This document shows, one piece after another, positions 7,075 through 14,643 of a stretch of 30,972 nt of DNA (the stretch's first letter is position 1; each line of letters begins with the position of its first letter). The notes below the pieces were generated by a model, which saw only the letters and a program-made list of their open reading frames with translations, was not told the origin of the DNA and made no database searches. The stretch lies in NCBI GenBank assembly GCA_005880805.1, contig VBFZ01000126.1:1-30972 (forward strand), read 5' to 3'. Both the position numbers and the translations under genes were made by a program. This DNA is from Chloroflexota bacterium (GTDB lineage: Bacteria; Chloroflexota; Limnocylindria; Limnocylindrales; CSP1-4).

Positions 7075-9320
7075 GGATCACCCGTTGCCAGATCCGCGAC
7101 ATGCGCCGCTACCGTGACCTGGACATGGATTTCGCACCAGGCCTCACGGTCGTCCGCGGCCCGAACGAGGCCGGCAAGACGACGATCCAGCGGGCACTCG
7201 AGTTGGCACTCACCCGGAAGGTGACGTCGACGAACGGTGACCTCGAGTCCCACCGGCCATGGGATGCCCAGCCCGAAACCCGGCCTGTCATCCGACTCGA
7301 GTTCACGACGGAAGACGATGAAGGAACGCGGAAGGGCGTCCTGGAAAAGGCCTTCCTCGGGCCGAAGGGGACGGTCCGCCTCGAGCTCAACGGGGACGTC
7401 ATCACCGACCCCGCGAAGGCCGACGAGACGCTCGCCGAACTGACCGGCATCCCGACCGAGGCGTTCTTCCGGTCCACCGCGTCGGTCCGCCACCACGAGG
7501 TCGCCGACCTCGCGCGCGACGAGGCCGCCCTGCGCGACCGGCTCCAGGCCTCGATCAGCGGGGCCGACCGTGGCACGTCGGCCGCCCGCAAGAAGCTCGA
7601 GCGGGCCATCCACGACCTGACCAAGGGCGGCGACAAGTTCCCCGGGCGACTCAAGGAGGCCGGTCAAACCGTCGCCGAGCTGGAGGCCAGCGTCGCGGCA
7701 GGCGAGGAGGGACTCGCGCAGCTCGAGGAAGACCGCGACGCGCTTGCCGAAGCCAGGGACCGCCGCGCTCGCGACGAGGCCGATCTCGCCGAGCGGCGCG
7801 CGATGCTGGAGAAGGCCCGTCAGGCCGAGCGACTGCACGCCGAGCGCGATGCCGCCCGCGAACGGTTCGAGCGCTACAAGACGGCCGTCGAAGTCTCGGA
7901 GCAGCTCGCGAAGCTGCACGATGCGCATCCCTCCGCGAACCCGCTCACCGTCCTGCGGCAGATCGTGACGCGGCTGCGGACGCTGGATACGCGCATTCGC
8001 GAGTTGACCTCTGCGCTGGAGGGCGAGGTCGACGTCCACTTCGACATGAAGGAGGCCACGAATACCTGGCGACCGATCGGACTCGCCGCCACCGCGCTGA
8101 TCATCGGAGGCGTAGCGTTCATCGCCTACCTGGTCTTCTTCGCCTACAACCGAATCCTGGCGGGGGCCGACCCGGTTCCACTCGTCACCGGTGTCGGCGC
8201 TGTCGCCCTGGGCGCCGTCCTCGCCTACCTCGGGATCCGCCAACGACGCATTGGGAGCGACCTCCGACGGCAGGCCGAGCTGCGCTACGCGGAAATCGAC
8301 CGCCGACTTCGCGGCCGCTCGCAGATGGAGCAGGAGCTCAAGGAGGCGCAGGCGGAGACGGCGACTCAACTCGAAGCACTGGGCCTGGAGGACGTGGACG
8401 CCGCGGAAGGTCTCCTCCATCGCGAGGAGGAGCACGTCCAGCTGATCCAGCGGCTGACCGGCCAGCTCGAGGGCCTCGTGGGGAAGGAGCCGGTCGACGC
8501 CCTCGCGCCGATGCGCGACTCGGCGTCCCTCGAGATGGAGCAGAAGGCCCACGCCCTCGAGGCACTCGGCCCGATTGCCAAGGAGCCGCGGGCCCGTGAG
8601 CGACTCGAAGTCGAAGTACGGGACCAGGAGGGCGTTGTCGACCGCACTCGGGACGACGAGGCGAACGCGCGGGCGCGTGTCGAGGCCAACACCGTGGACG
8701 CGGAGGCCGTTGCAGGCGCCGCAGAGCGACTGGAGGCTGCACGCGAGGGCCTGGCAAGCCTGCAGCGCCGGGAGCGTGTCTACCGGCTGACGCTCCAGGC
8801 GATCGACGACGCCGAGCGCGCCACGATGCGAACGGCGACGCGCTTCCTTGAGAAAAGGATGGTCGGTGACCTGGCACGGGTGACGGGTGGGCGTTACCGG
8901 CGGGTCCAGGTCGACGACCGGACCCTCGACATCTCGCTGTTCGCGCCCGAGAAGGGCGACTGGGCCGTGACCTCGGAGCTTTCGCAGGGGACGCTCGACC
9001 AGCTGTATCTCACGGCCCGAATCGGTCTCGTCCGGCTGTTGACCCGCGACCGGCGCCCGCCGCTGATCTTCGACGATCCCTTCGTCACATTCGACGACGC
9101 GCGCGCACTCCGTTCGCTCGAGCTGCTGCGCGATCTCGCGTCCGACTTCCAGGTGATTTTCCTGACCACCTCGGAGCGCTACGACACCTCAGCGGACCTG
9201 GTGGTGGAGCTGCCCGCTCCCAAGGGCCAGGATGTCGTTGAGGCGGTCGCCGAGTCCGGCGATGCAGCGCCCGGAGACGGTGCCCGTCCGACTCGCAAGG
9301 CGGCGCCAACCAGCGCCTGA
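7071..9320 (+). CDS. SbcC/YhaN-like SMC-family ATPase with membrane hairpin
   Basis: A 749-residue ABC-type ATPase of the Rad50/SbcC/YhaN class. Walker A is GPNEAGKTT (residues 30-38). A long charged coiled coil spans about 180-330. Two hydrophobic helices occupy about 335-357 and 365-385 (ATALIIGGVAFIAYLVFF and LVTGVGAVALGAVLAYLG), and a second coiled coil runs from 395 to 600. The signature ELSQGTLDQLYL is near 635 and Walker B PLIFDDPF near 663. A mid-protein membrane hairpin in place of the zinc-hook CxxC is characteristic of YhaN-type proteins, which pair with YhaO nucleases. The start is GTG 7071, overlapping the end of the nuclease gene by 4 nt, so the two are translationally coupled. 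A role in DNA end processing at the membrane is inferred from the family. Confidence 0.87.
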   Translation: MRITRCQIRDMRRYRDLDMDFAPGLTVVRGPNEAGKTTIQRALELALTRKVTSTNGDLESHRPWDAQPETRPVIRLEFTTEDDEGTRKGVLEKAFLGPKGTVRLELNGDVITDPAKADETLAELTGIPTEAFFRSTASVRHHEVADLARDEAALRDRLQASISGADRGTSAARKKLERAIHDLTKGGDKFPGRLKEAGQTVAELEASVAAGEEGLAQLEEDRDALAEARDRRARDEADLAERRAMLEKARQAERLHAERDAARERFERYKTAVEVSEQLAKLHDAHPSANPLTVLRQIVTRLRTLDTRIRELTSALEGEVDVHFDMKEATNTWRPIGLAATALIIGGVAFIAYLVFFAYNRILAGADPVPLVTGVGAVALGAVLAYLGIRQRRIGSDLRRQAELRYAEIDRRLRGRSQMEQELKEAQAETATQLEALGLEDVDAAEGLLHREEEHVQLIQRLTGQLEGLVGKEPVDALAPMRDSASLEMEQKAHALEALGPIAKEPRARERLEVEVRDQEGVVDRTRDDEANARARVEANTVDAEAVAGAAERLEAAREGLASLQRRERVYRLTLQAIDDAERATMRTATRFLEKRMVGDLARVTGGRYRRVQVDDRTLDISLFAPEKGDWAVTSELSQGTLDQLYLTARIGLVRLLTRDRRPPLIFDDPFVTFDDARALRSLELLRDLASDFQVIFLTTSERYDTSADLVVELPAPKGQDVVEAVAESGDAAPGDGARPTRKAAPTSA

Positions 9321-9323
9321 CAG

Positions 9324-9362
9324 GAGCCTCCAGCCGGAGAGGCTCGGGGCCGATCGGGCCCC
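9324..9362. terminator. paired hairpins between convergent genes
   Basis: Two adjacent stem-loops fill the 41-nt gap: GAGCCTC (9324-9330) with GAGGCTC (9339-9345), 7 bp, and GGGGCC (9346-9351) with GGCCCC (9357-9362), 6 bp with a 5-nt loop. Neither is followed by a T-run. Their position between converging stop codons suggests bidirectional termination. Confidence 0.45.
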
Positions 9363-10246
9363 TAGGGCCAGGCGATCGTTGCGGTGAGGTCGACGCGACC
9401 GACGCCCGGATCCTGGCTGTTTGCCAGGGCGAGCTCCCACGAGTCCGGCGCCGTGACGTCGAACGCTTTCTTCGCGCCCGTGCCCGTCCCCGGCTGGCTC
9501 GCGGCCGCGCCGCCCGCGCTGACGTCCCGAACGGCCAGGCTGTAGTCGAACCGCTTCCCACCCCAGCCTGCTTCGATCGCCAGCTTCCCGTTGGCCCGCG
9601 CCTTGATCCGCGCGACGAACCCGTTGTTGCCCTGTTGGCTTGTCCCGTCGAATCGGAAGCCCGTGAGCTTGACGGAGGGATGAGTCGCCCTGAATGAGAT
9701 CGTGAGGTCGATCGTCGGCGTGCTGATGCCGACACCGGCCAGGCTCACCGTCCAGCTCGTCCTTCGAGCGGTGGAGGAACGGGAGACGGTTCCGGTCGAT
9801 CCGTTGTGGCAGACGGCCGAGCGACCCGTTGGCGCCACGCAGACGCGGGTCGACGACAGTGGACTGCTGTGGCTCACCCGCGCCGTGACCGTTCCTGCGC
9901 CATCGGAGTTGAAGGTGACCGTCCGTGCCTTGCCGACCGGATCGATGCCCGCGTCGAGCCGGATCTGCCTGAAGACGATCGTCGCGGCGGGTACGGACGG
10001 GGCTGCCGGCGACGGCGAAACCGACGGCGACGCCCCGGGTGACGGCGAAACCCTGGCCGAGGGTCTTGGTGAGGTGCTCTGCGGATCCGCCGACGACAAA
10101 GGCGGCTGGCTCGCGAAGGCCGCGGACGTTGGCGGAGGCTTCCCCGATCCGACCGGAAAGAGGACGACGAGGGTGGTGAGTCCGAGAAGGACGGCAAGCA
10201 CGGCGCCGAGGGCGACGGTCAGCCTTCGCCAGCCTCGCTCGCTCAT
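9362..10246 (-). CDS. membrane-anchored secreted protein, Ser/Pro linker and beta-rich domain
   Basis: A 294-residue protein. After a short basic N-terminus (MSERGWRR) comes one hydrophobic helix (about residues 9-32, VALGAVLAVLLGLTTLVVL) acting as signal anchor. A Ser/Pro/Ala-rich linker (about 35-95, with SPSPGASPSVSPSP) follows, then about 200 residues of alternating polar and hydrophobic sequence, rich in Thr, Ser and Val, that looks like one or two extracellular beta-sandwich domains. Two cysteines (RVCVAPTGRSAVCHNG) could form a disulfide. No catalytic motif or family was recognised. ATG 10246 is chosen because it precedes the basic signal-anchor start; no clear ribosome binding site is seen, but the kinase gene ends only 22 nt upstream, so coupled translation in the operon is plausible. 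Confidence 0.7.
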   Translation of the reverse strand: MSERGWRRLTVALGAVLAVLLGLTTLVVLFPVGSGKPPPTSAAFASQPPLSSADPQSTSPRPSARVSPSPGASPSVSPSPAAPSVPAATIVFRQIRLDAGIDPVGKARTVTFNSDGAGTVTARVSHSSPLSSTRVCVAPTGRSAVCHNGSTGTVSRSSTARRTSWTVSLAGVGISTPTIDLTISFRATHPSVKLTGFRFDGTSQQGNNGFVARIKARANGKLAIEAGWGGKRFDYSLAVRDVSAGGAAASQPGTGTGAKKAFDVTAPDSWELALANSQDPGVGRVDLTATIAWP

Positions 10247-10268
10247 CCAGGCGCTGTTCGGGTCGCGC

Positions 10269-10865
10269 TCATGCTTCGCTCGGGTCCTCCCTCTCGGTGG
10301 CCGCGGCAAAGGGTAGCAACCCCGATGCCCCGCTCGTGGGCCCGGAGCGCACGACGTGCACGGCCTCGACTTCCGAGCGACTTCGCAGGCGGTAGACCTC
10401 TTCGAAGCCCTCGTGGAGGAGTCCGGCCGGGTCGCGCAAGGAACGCCCCAGCTCCCGGTACTGCCGCCGAATCGCGAAGGGCGGCACGCCTCGTCCGCTT
10501 CCTCCCCGCTCGGCGTTCTGCTCGAGGCAGACGGCCAGCGGCAGATCGAATACGACAGCCAGTGCAGGCCGGCTGCTTGACCGCGCACGCGCCAAGAGCA
10601 CTCCTCTCGACCAGTCGGTCACATTCGTGGCATCGACAACCGACGTGCGTCCCGCCGAGAGCCGCCTGTCCAGCGCTCGGTGCAGGGCGGCGAATGCCGG
10701 TCGCGAAACGGCCTGGTCCCACTCGCCTTCGCCGACGATCCCTCGAAACGCGTCCGACGAAAGGACCTCATCGGGATGGAAGTGGCGCGCGGCGAACGTC
10801 GACTTTCCCGAACCGGCGACGCCGATGAGCACGACGAGCGCGCCTTCCGGAATTGCGACTTCCAC
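10269..10865 (-). CDS. P-loop nucleoside/polynucleotide kinase-like protein
   Basis: A 198-residue AAA_33-type kinase similar to the kinase domain of bacterial polynucleotide kinase (Pnkp). Walker A is GVAGSGKST (residues 15-23). HFHPDEVLSSDAFR and SVVDATNV are the conserved blocks for nucleotide and acceptor binding in this group. FDLPLAVCLEQN and IRRQYREL, with several arginines, form the lid region. Phosphoryl acceptor unknown; RNA or DNA 5'-OH ends or a small nucleoside are the options from the family. The open frame continues upstream through the Rieske gene, but homology starts at VEVAIPEG, so GTG 10865, 7 nt after the Rieske stop, is the best start. A TAGCCT sequence overlaps that stop 4 nt before the GTG. 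Confidence 0.75.
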   Translation of the reverse strand: MEVAIPEGALVVLIGVAGSGKSTFAARHFHPDEVLSSDAFRGIVGEGEWDQAVSRPAFAALHRALDRRLSAGRTSVVDATNVTDWSRGVLLARARSSSRPALAVVFDLPLAVCLEQNAERGGSGRGVPPFAIRRQYRELGRSLRDPAGLLHEGFEEVYRLRSRSEVEAVHVVRSGPTSGASGLLPFAAATEREDPSEA

Positions 10866-10872
10866 GAGCAGG

Positions 10873-11739
10873 CTAGGTCGATCGGCGGCGCGCCTCCAGC
10901 CCACCCTTTTCGGTCGCCCGGACCTCATAGGCCGGCTGGTCATAGACGGCCGGCCCACGCGCCAGGTAGCCGTTTTCCAGCCGAAACCGCGAGCCGTGCC
11001 ACGGGCACTGGATGCATCCGTCCACGATCGTCCCGGCTGACAGCGGGCCTCCCGCGTGGGCGCACTGCTCGTGGAGTGCATGAATCGTCGTGCCCATTCG
11101 GACCAGGACGAGGTTGTTGACGCCCAGCTTCGCCTTCGTTGGTGTGCCCTCCGGCAACTCGCTTGCCGGCATTGGCAGCTCGACCGGGAGCCATTTCGCG
11201 CCCGCGCCGCGGAAGGCGTGGCGGCTGACCATGTTGCCCAGCGCGTAGACCACGTCGCCACCCACGTATGCTCCGGCCGTGATGAGGCCGTAGGCCAGCA
11301 ACGAGACGATCACCGGTGCGGTTCGGTCCACGGGATTTCCCACCCGGAGGGCGAGTGAGAGCAGGTAAACAAGCAATGTCACGACCATGAGCGTCCCGTG
11401 GACGGTGGCCCGCAGGCGGGCGGTCCCGTCGGTATCGGTGTAGTCGGCAAGACCGATCACGGCAGCTGCCACCATCGCCAGGATGCCCAGGACAAGCACT
11501 GCGTCCGCCGCGGCGCGCTCGTTCAGGAGGTCGAGCAGGATGACCCCGGTGAACAAGCCGATCGGGACGTCCGTCACGGCGGCGTGCACGGGATGACCCA
11601 GCCAGGTCCCGTTCAGGAAATCCTTCACCGGCCGGATCGGGCCGAACAGCGCGAGCAGCCAGCGATGGTTGAAGTCGCCGAAGGGCCGGGCCCAGGCGGC
11701 CTGGCCGTCGATCAGCCGCGTGAGGAAGCGAGCGAGCAC
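10873..11739 (-). CDS. DUF2231 membrane protein fused to a Rieske [2Fe-2S] domain
   Basis: A 288-residue protein in two parts. The N-terminal half (about residues 35-170) is a DUF2231 membrane domain with four helices and the conserved WLGHPVHAAVTDVPIGLF block. The C-terminal part (about 185-280) is a Rieske ferredoxin with ligands Cys226, His228, Cys245 and His248 (CAHAGG and CPWHGSRF), which hold a high-potential 2Fe-2S cluster. Electron transfer at the membrane is expected, but the donor and acceptor are unknown. It starts at GTG 11739, with GGAGGTGA 3 nt upstream. The promoter box TAAGAT (minus strand, 11761-11766) would give a leader of about 15 nt that just holds this site. It is the first gene of an operon continuing into the kinase and secreted-protein genes. 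Confidence 0.88.
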   Translation of the reverse strand: MLARFLTRLIDGQAAWARPFGDFNHRWLLALFGPIRPVKDFLNGTWLGHPVHAAVTDVPIGLFTGVILLDLLNERAAADAVLVLGILAMVAAAVIGLADYTDTDGTARLRATVHGTLMVVTLLVYLLSLALRVGNPVDRTAPVIVSLLAYGLITAGAYVGGDVVYALGNMVSRHAFRGAGAKWLPVELPMPASELPEGTPTKAKLGVNNLVLVRMGTTIHALHEQCAHAGGPLSAGTIVDGCIQCPWHGSRFRLENGYLARGPAVYDQPAYEVRATEKGGLEARRRST

Positions 11740-11760
11740 GAGTCACCTCCGTCCACCGGC

Positions 11761-11766
11761 ATCTTA
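11761..11766 (-). promoter_or_regulatory. -10 box for the Rieske operon
   Basis: On the minus strand TAAGAT lies 21 nt upstream of GTG 11739. Transcription starting about 7 nt downstream would give a short leader containing GGAGGTGA. It faces the MFS promoter at 11812, so the two promoters are back to back in an 86-nt spacer. Confidence 0.5.
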
Positions 11767-11811
11767 GGCCCGTCATCGAACGGAACGTCAGGCAGGCCCG
11801 GGCGGTTCGAG

Positions 11812-11817
11812 TAGCCT
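11812..11817 (+). promoter_or_regulatory. -10 box of a probable leaderless promoter
   Basis: TAGCCT is followed by CTCGGTCC and the ATG at 11826, an 8-nt gap with no Shine-Dalgarno sequence. Transcription would begin at or next to the start codon. Confidence 0.5.
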
Positions 11818-11825
11818 CTCGGTCC

Positions 11826-13088
11826 ATGTCCGCCGAAGCCGAGCCGACCCTCCTGCCCGGTCCTGTCGCCGAAGCCCATCGGCAACCCAACCAGGACTGG
11901 CGCGTGCTCCTCGGTGTCTTCTGGGTGACGTCGATGGTGGAGGGCCTCGGCGTCAGCCAGATCTTCGCCTTCCTGCCGGCATACCTCCGGGAGATGGGCG
12001 TTCCCGAGGCGGAGCGACTCCCGTTCGTGGGCCTGCTGAGTTCGCTGATCTTCGTCGTGGGCATGCCGCTCGTGCCGCTCTGGGGAGTGTGGGCCGACAA
12101 GTACAGCCGCAAGGTGGTGATCACTCGATCCGCGATCGTCGAGGCCGTGGTGTTGGCGGCCGTCGCGCTCTCGCGCGAGCCGTGGCAGCTCGCCGCGAGC
12201 CTGCTGCTGATTGGCCTCCAGCTGGGCAATACCGGGGTGATGCTCGGGGCCATCCGTGATTCGGCGCCGGTCCACCGGCTGGGCACCGCCCTGGCCGTGT
12301 TCGGCGCGAGCGGCCCGATCGGGTTCGCGGTCGGTCCCGTGCTCGGCGGCTTCATCGTCGACGGCCTGGGCTGGGGTTTGCCTGCCGTCTTCGCGGTATC
12401 GGCCGGCCTGTCGGTCGCGACCGCGCTGCTGGTTGCCGTTGGCTCGCGGGAGGTCCGGCCACCTGTGATTCCTCAGGGACGATCGCTTGAGCTGGCGTTT
12501 GGTGCCGTGCGCGGCGTCCTGGCCGATCCATCGGTGCGCCGGATCTTCGCCATCTTCGGGACGGCATTCCTGGCCCAGCAGATTGCGCGCCCGTACGTGC
12601 CGGTCCTGGTCGAGCGGATCAATGGCCCAATAGGTGAGGCGAGCGCGATCGGCCTCGTTGCTGGCACCGCGGCGCTGGCGGGCGCGCTGATCGCACCCGT
12701 TGGCGGGCCGCTCGGCGACCGGATCGGCTTTCGCCCGGTGCTCATCGGTGCGTTGCTCGGTGCCGGCATCCTGTTCGCCCTGCTGCCGGCCGCACCGACC
12801 GTCCCGGCTCTGGCGGCGATCGCACTCGTCTTCTCGGCGCTCTACGGCGTCGTCTCACCCATGGTCTTCGGGCTGCTGGCCACGGAGGTCCCGGTTGAGC
12901 GCCGGTCGCAGACGCTGAACCTGGTCTACCTGCCGCTCTATCTCGCGGGGGTCATCGGCCCAACCCTGGGGGCGCTCGTTGTGTCGGCGGGTGCGGCCGC
13001 CCCGTTCCTGCTCGGCGGGGCCGTCTTCATCGCCGGAAGTCTCGCCGTCGCGCGACAGCCACGTCCTGCGGTTGCCGCGCCTGACTGA
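11826..13088 (+). CDS. MFS transporter, 12 helices
   Basis: A 420-residue major facilitator protein with the size of the 12-helix class. Motif A lies between TM2 and TM3 as PLWGVWADKYSRKVV. The second half repeats it as PVGGPLGDRIGFRPV. TM5 carries GPIGFAVGPVLGGFIVDGLG, the motif C type found in exporters, so drug or metabolite export is more likely than sugar uptake. The N-terminal 25 residues are hydrophilic and probably cytoplasmic. The ATG at 11826 is the only start near the family N-terminus and has a -10 box 8 nt away rather than a ribosome binding site. It is divergent from the Rieske operon and convergent with citrate synthase. The substrate is unknown. Confidence 0.85.
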   Translation: MSAEAEPTLLPGPVAEAHRQPNQDWRVLLGVFWVTSMVEGLGVSQIFAFLPAYLREMGVPEAERLPFVGLLSSLIFVVGMPLVPLWGVWADKYSRKVVITRSAIVEAVVLAAVALSREPWQLAASLLLIGLQLGNTGVMLGAIRDSAPVHRLGTALAVFGASGPIGFAVGPVLGGFIVDGLGWGLPAVFAVSAGLSVATALLVAVGSREVRPPVIPQGRSLELAFGAVRGVLADPSVRRIFAIFGTAFLAQQIARPYVPVLVERINGPIGEASAIGLVAGTAALAGALIAPVGGPLGDRIGFRPVLIGALLGAGILFALLPAAPTVPALAAIALVFSALYGVVSPMVFGLLATEVPVERRSQTLNLVYLPLYLAGVIGPTLGALVVSAGAAAPFLLGGAVFIAGSLAVARQPRPAVAAPD

Positions 13089-13123
13089 GCGCTGGTCCTC
13101 GCCGGGCTGCCGATCCAGAACCG

Positions 13124-13145
13124 GCGCCGGGGCCCGAGCCGGCGC
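13124..13145. terminator. hairpin between convergent genes
   Basis: GCGCCGG (13124-13130) pairs with CCGGCGC (13139-13145) around an 8-nt loop in the 59-nt gap between the MFS and citrate synthase stop codons. There is no T-run, so termination is inferred only from structure and position. Confidence 0.35.
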
Positions 13146-13147
13146 GC

Positions 13148-14302
13148 TTAGCCGGGAAGGTGCCTCTCCGGCGGGCCCACGTAACGGACGTCGGGGCGGA
13201 TGATCTTGTCTGCGGCGGCCTGCTCGATTGCGTGCGCAGTCCAGCCCGCGTTGCGGGCGAGCGCGAAGGTGGCCGGATAGAACTCGGGCGGCAGCTTGAC
13301 GCCCTGCAGGACGGCCGCCGTGTAGAACTCCACGTTCGTCTTGAGCGGCCGCTCCGGGTGCCGCTCGGCGAGCAGCCGGAGCGCGATGTCCTCGACCTTG
13401 ACCGCGAGGTCCAGCCAGTCGGCCATGCCGGTCATGCTCTCGGCGACCTTGCGCAGGGCTGCCGCGCGCGGATCGTAGGCGCGATACACCCGGTGTCCGA
13501 AGCCCATCAGGCGCTCGCCGCGATCCAGGGCACCCCGGATCCACTCCTCCGCGCGATCAACCGAACCGATCTCGTGCAGCTGGTCGACGACCCCGGAGGG
13601 CGCGCCTCCGTGAAGCGGTCCCTTCAGCGCGCCGATTGCCCCACAGACCGCGCTGGCGAGGTCCGAACGCGTCGAAGTGATGACCCGGGCGGTGAACGTC
13701 GAGGCGTTGAAGCCGTGCTCGGCGGCGACGATGAAGTACGCGTCCAGCGCCCTGGCAGACGCCTCATCCGGGCGTTCGCCATTGAGCATGTACAGGAAGT
13801 TGGCGGGCAGGGGGAGCGAGGGATCCGGTTCGACGGGATCCTTCTTCTGGCGCAGGCGCCCGAACGCCGCCAGGGCTGTGGGTGCGATGGCGGTCAGGCG
13901 TCGAGCCTGCTCGACCGTCGGCGGCCAGCCCAGCTTCTCGATCGCGCCCCAGGTCGAGATCGCCGACCGAAGGACGTCCATCGGAGCGGATTCAGGCGGC
14001 AGCAGGCGCAGCGAATTGAGGACGGCCGGGGGCGCAGGCTCGGCAACGAGCGTCGCCTTGCCAGGCCACTCGCCGGTCCACAGCAGCTCCGCGACCTGCG
14101 CGAACGTCCCTCGCTCGACGAGCTCGCCGATCGGGTACCCGCGATAGAAGAGGCGTCCCCGCTCGCCGTCGACGACCGCGATCGCCGTTTCGCCGGCAAG
14201 GACGCCGGCCAAACCGGGGGAGTACGGGCGGCTGTCCGCGGAGGTTTCGGCCGGGGCTGCTTCGCGTGCGGCGGCGCCTTCGGCCGTTGTCGATCCGGTC
14301 AT
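13148..14302 (-). CDS. citrate synthase
   Basis: A 384-residue citrate synthase of the short bacterial type, condensing acetyl-CoA and oxaloacetate. Active-site blocks: EHGFNAST (195-202), GPLHGGAPSG with the catalytic His231, and GFGHRVYRAYDPRA with His270 and the oxaloacetate-binding arginines. The third catalytic block reads NVEFYTAAV: Glu325 stands where most citrate synthases have Asp. From memory, mycobacterial CitA-like enzymes have the same change, so this may be a lineage feature rather than a defect. 2-Methylcitrate synthase is the main alternative activity. About 25 poorly conserved residues precede the family start. The ATG at 14302 has a TACCAT box 6 nt upstream and no ribosome binding site. 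It is transcribed as its own unit downstream of the pentose phosphate genes. Confidence 0.92.
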   Translation of the reverse strand: MTGSTTAEGAAAREAAPAETSADSRPYSPGLAGVLAGETAIAVVDGERGRLFYRGYPIGELVERGTFAQVAELLWTGEWPGKATLVAEPAPPAVLNSLRLLPPESAPMDVLRSAISTWGAIEKLGWPPTVEQARRLTAIAPTALAAFGRLRQKKDPVEPDPSLPLPANFLYMLNGERPDEASARALDAYFIVAAEHGFNASTFTARVITSTRSDLASAVCGAIGALKGPLHGGAPSGVVDQLHEIGSVDRAEEWIRGALDRGERLMGFGHRVYRAYDPRAAALRKVAESMTGMADWLDLAVKVEDIALRLLAERHPERPLKTNVEFYTAAVLQGVKLPPEFYPATFALARNAGWTAHAIEQAAADKIIRPDVRYVGPPERHLPG

Positions 14303-14308
14303 GCGCCG

Positions 14309-14314
14309 ATGGTA
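14309..14314 (-). promoter_or_regulatory. -10 box of a probable leaderless promoter
   Basis: On the minus strand TACCAT is followed by CGGCGC and the ATG at 14302, a 6-nt gap with no room for a ribosome binding site. It lies in the 72-nt gap after the pgl/transglycosylase-associated gene. Confidence 0.5.
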
Positions 14315-14374
14315 GCCCGCAGCCCGTGCACCCGTTCCCGGTTGGGCAGGGCAGCCTTCACGCTTGCGCCCGCC

Positions 14375-14641
14375 TCACGCCCGCTCGCGACCGACCACGG
14401 CGCCGATCATGAATCGCACGAGGACGGCTCCCACGAAGGCCACCAGCACGGCGCCAAGGAAGCCGCTCGGGTCGCCGAGGTGCAGCTCACGCGCCAGGTA
14501 TCCGCCGACCAGGCCGCCAAGGACCCCGAGGAGGATCGTCGCGAGGCAGCCCTGGACGGCGCGCAAGGGCACGACCATTCCCGATAGCCAACCGGCCACC
14601 AGACCGACGACCAGCCAGCCGACGAGATCCATGTTGGGCAT
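14375..14641 (-). CDS. transglycosylase-associated (GlsB/YeaQ/YmgE) small membrane protein
   Basis: An 88-residue protein with three transmembrane helices and the glycine-rich pattern of PF04226: GWLVVGLVAGWLSG at the start, CLATILLGVLGGLVGGYLA in the middle and FLGAVLVAFVGAVLVRF near the end. Despite the family name, no transglycosylase activity is established; members are often stress-induced inner-membrane proteins. It begins at ATG 14641, 2 nt after the pgl stop codon, so it is the last gene of the pentose phosphate operon; ATG 14632 is an alternative start. There is no link to sugar metabolism beyond co-transcription. Confidence 0.8.
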   Translation of the reverse strand: MPNMDLVGWLVVGLVAGWLSGMVVPLRAVQGCLATILLGVLGGLVGGYLARELHLGDPSGFLGAVLVAFVGAVLVRFMIGAVVGRERA

Positions 14642-14643
14642 GG

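Noticed and set aside
5325..8552. 1075-codon open frame on the minus strand
   Set aside because: It is antisense to the SbcD/SbcC-like genes, which have clear catalytic motifs; long antisense frames are expected in GC-rich DNA with strong codon bias.
13160..14587. 475-codon open frame on the plus strand
   Set aside because: It is antisense to citrate synthase and has no recognisable domain.
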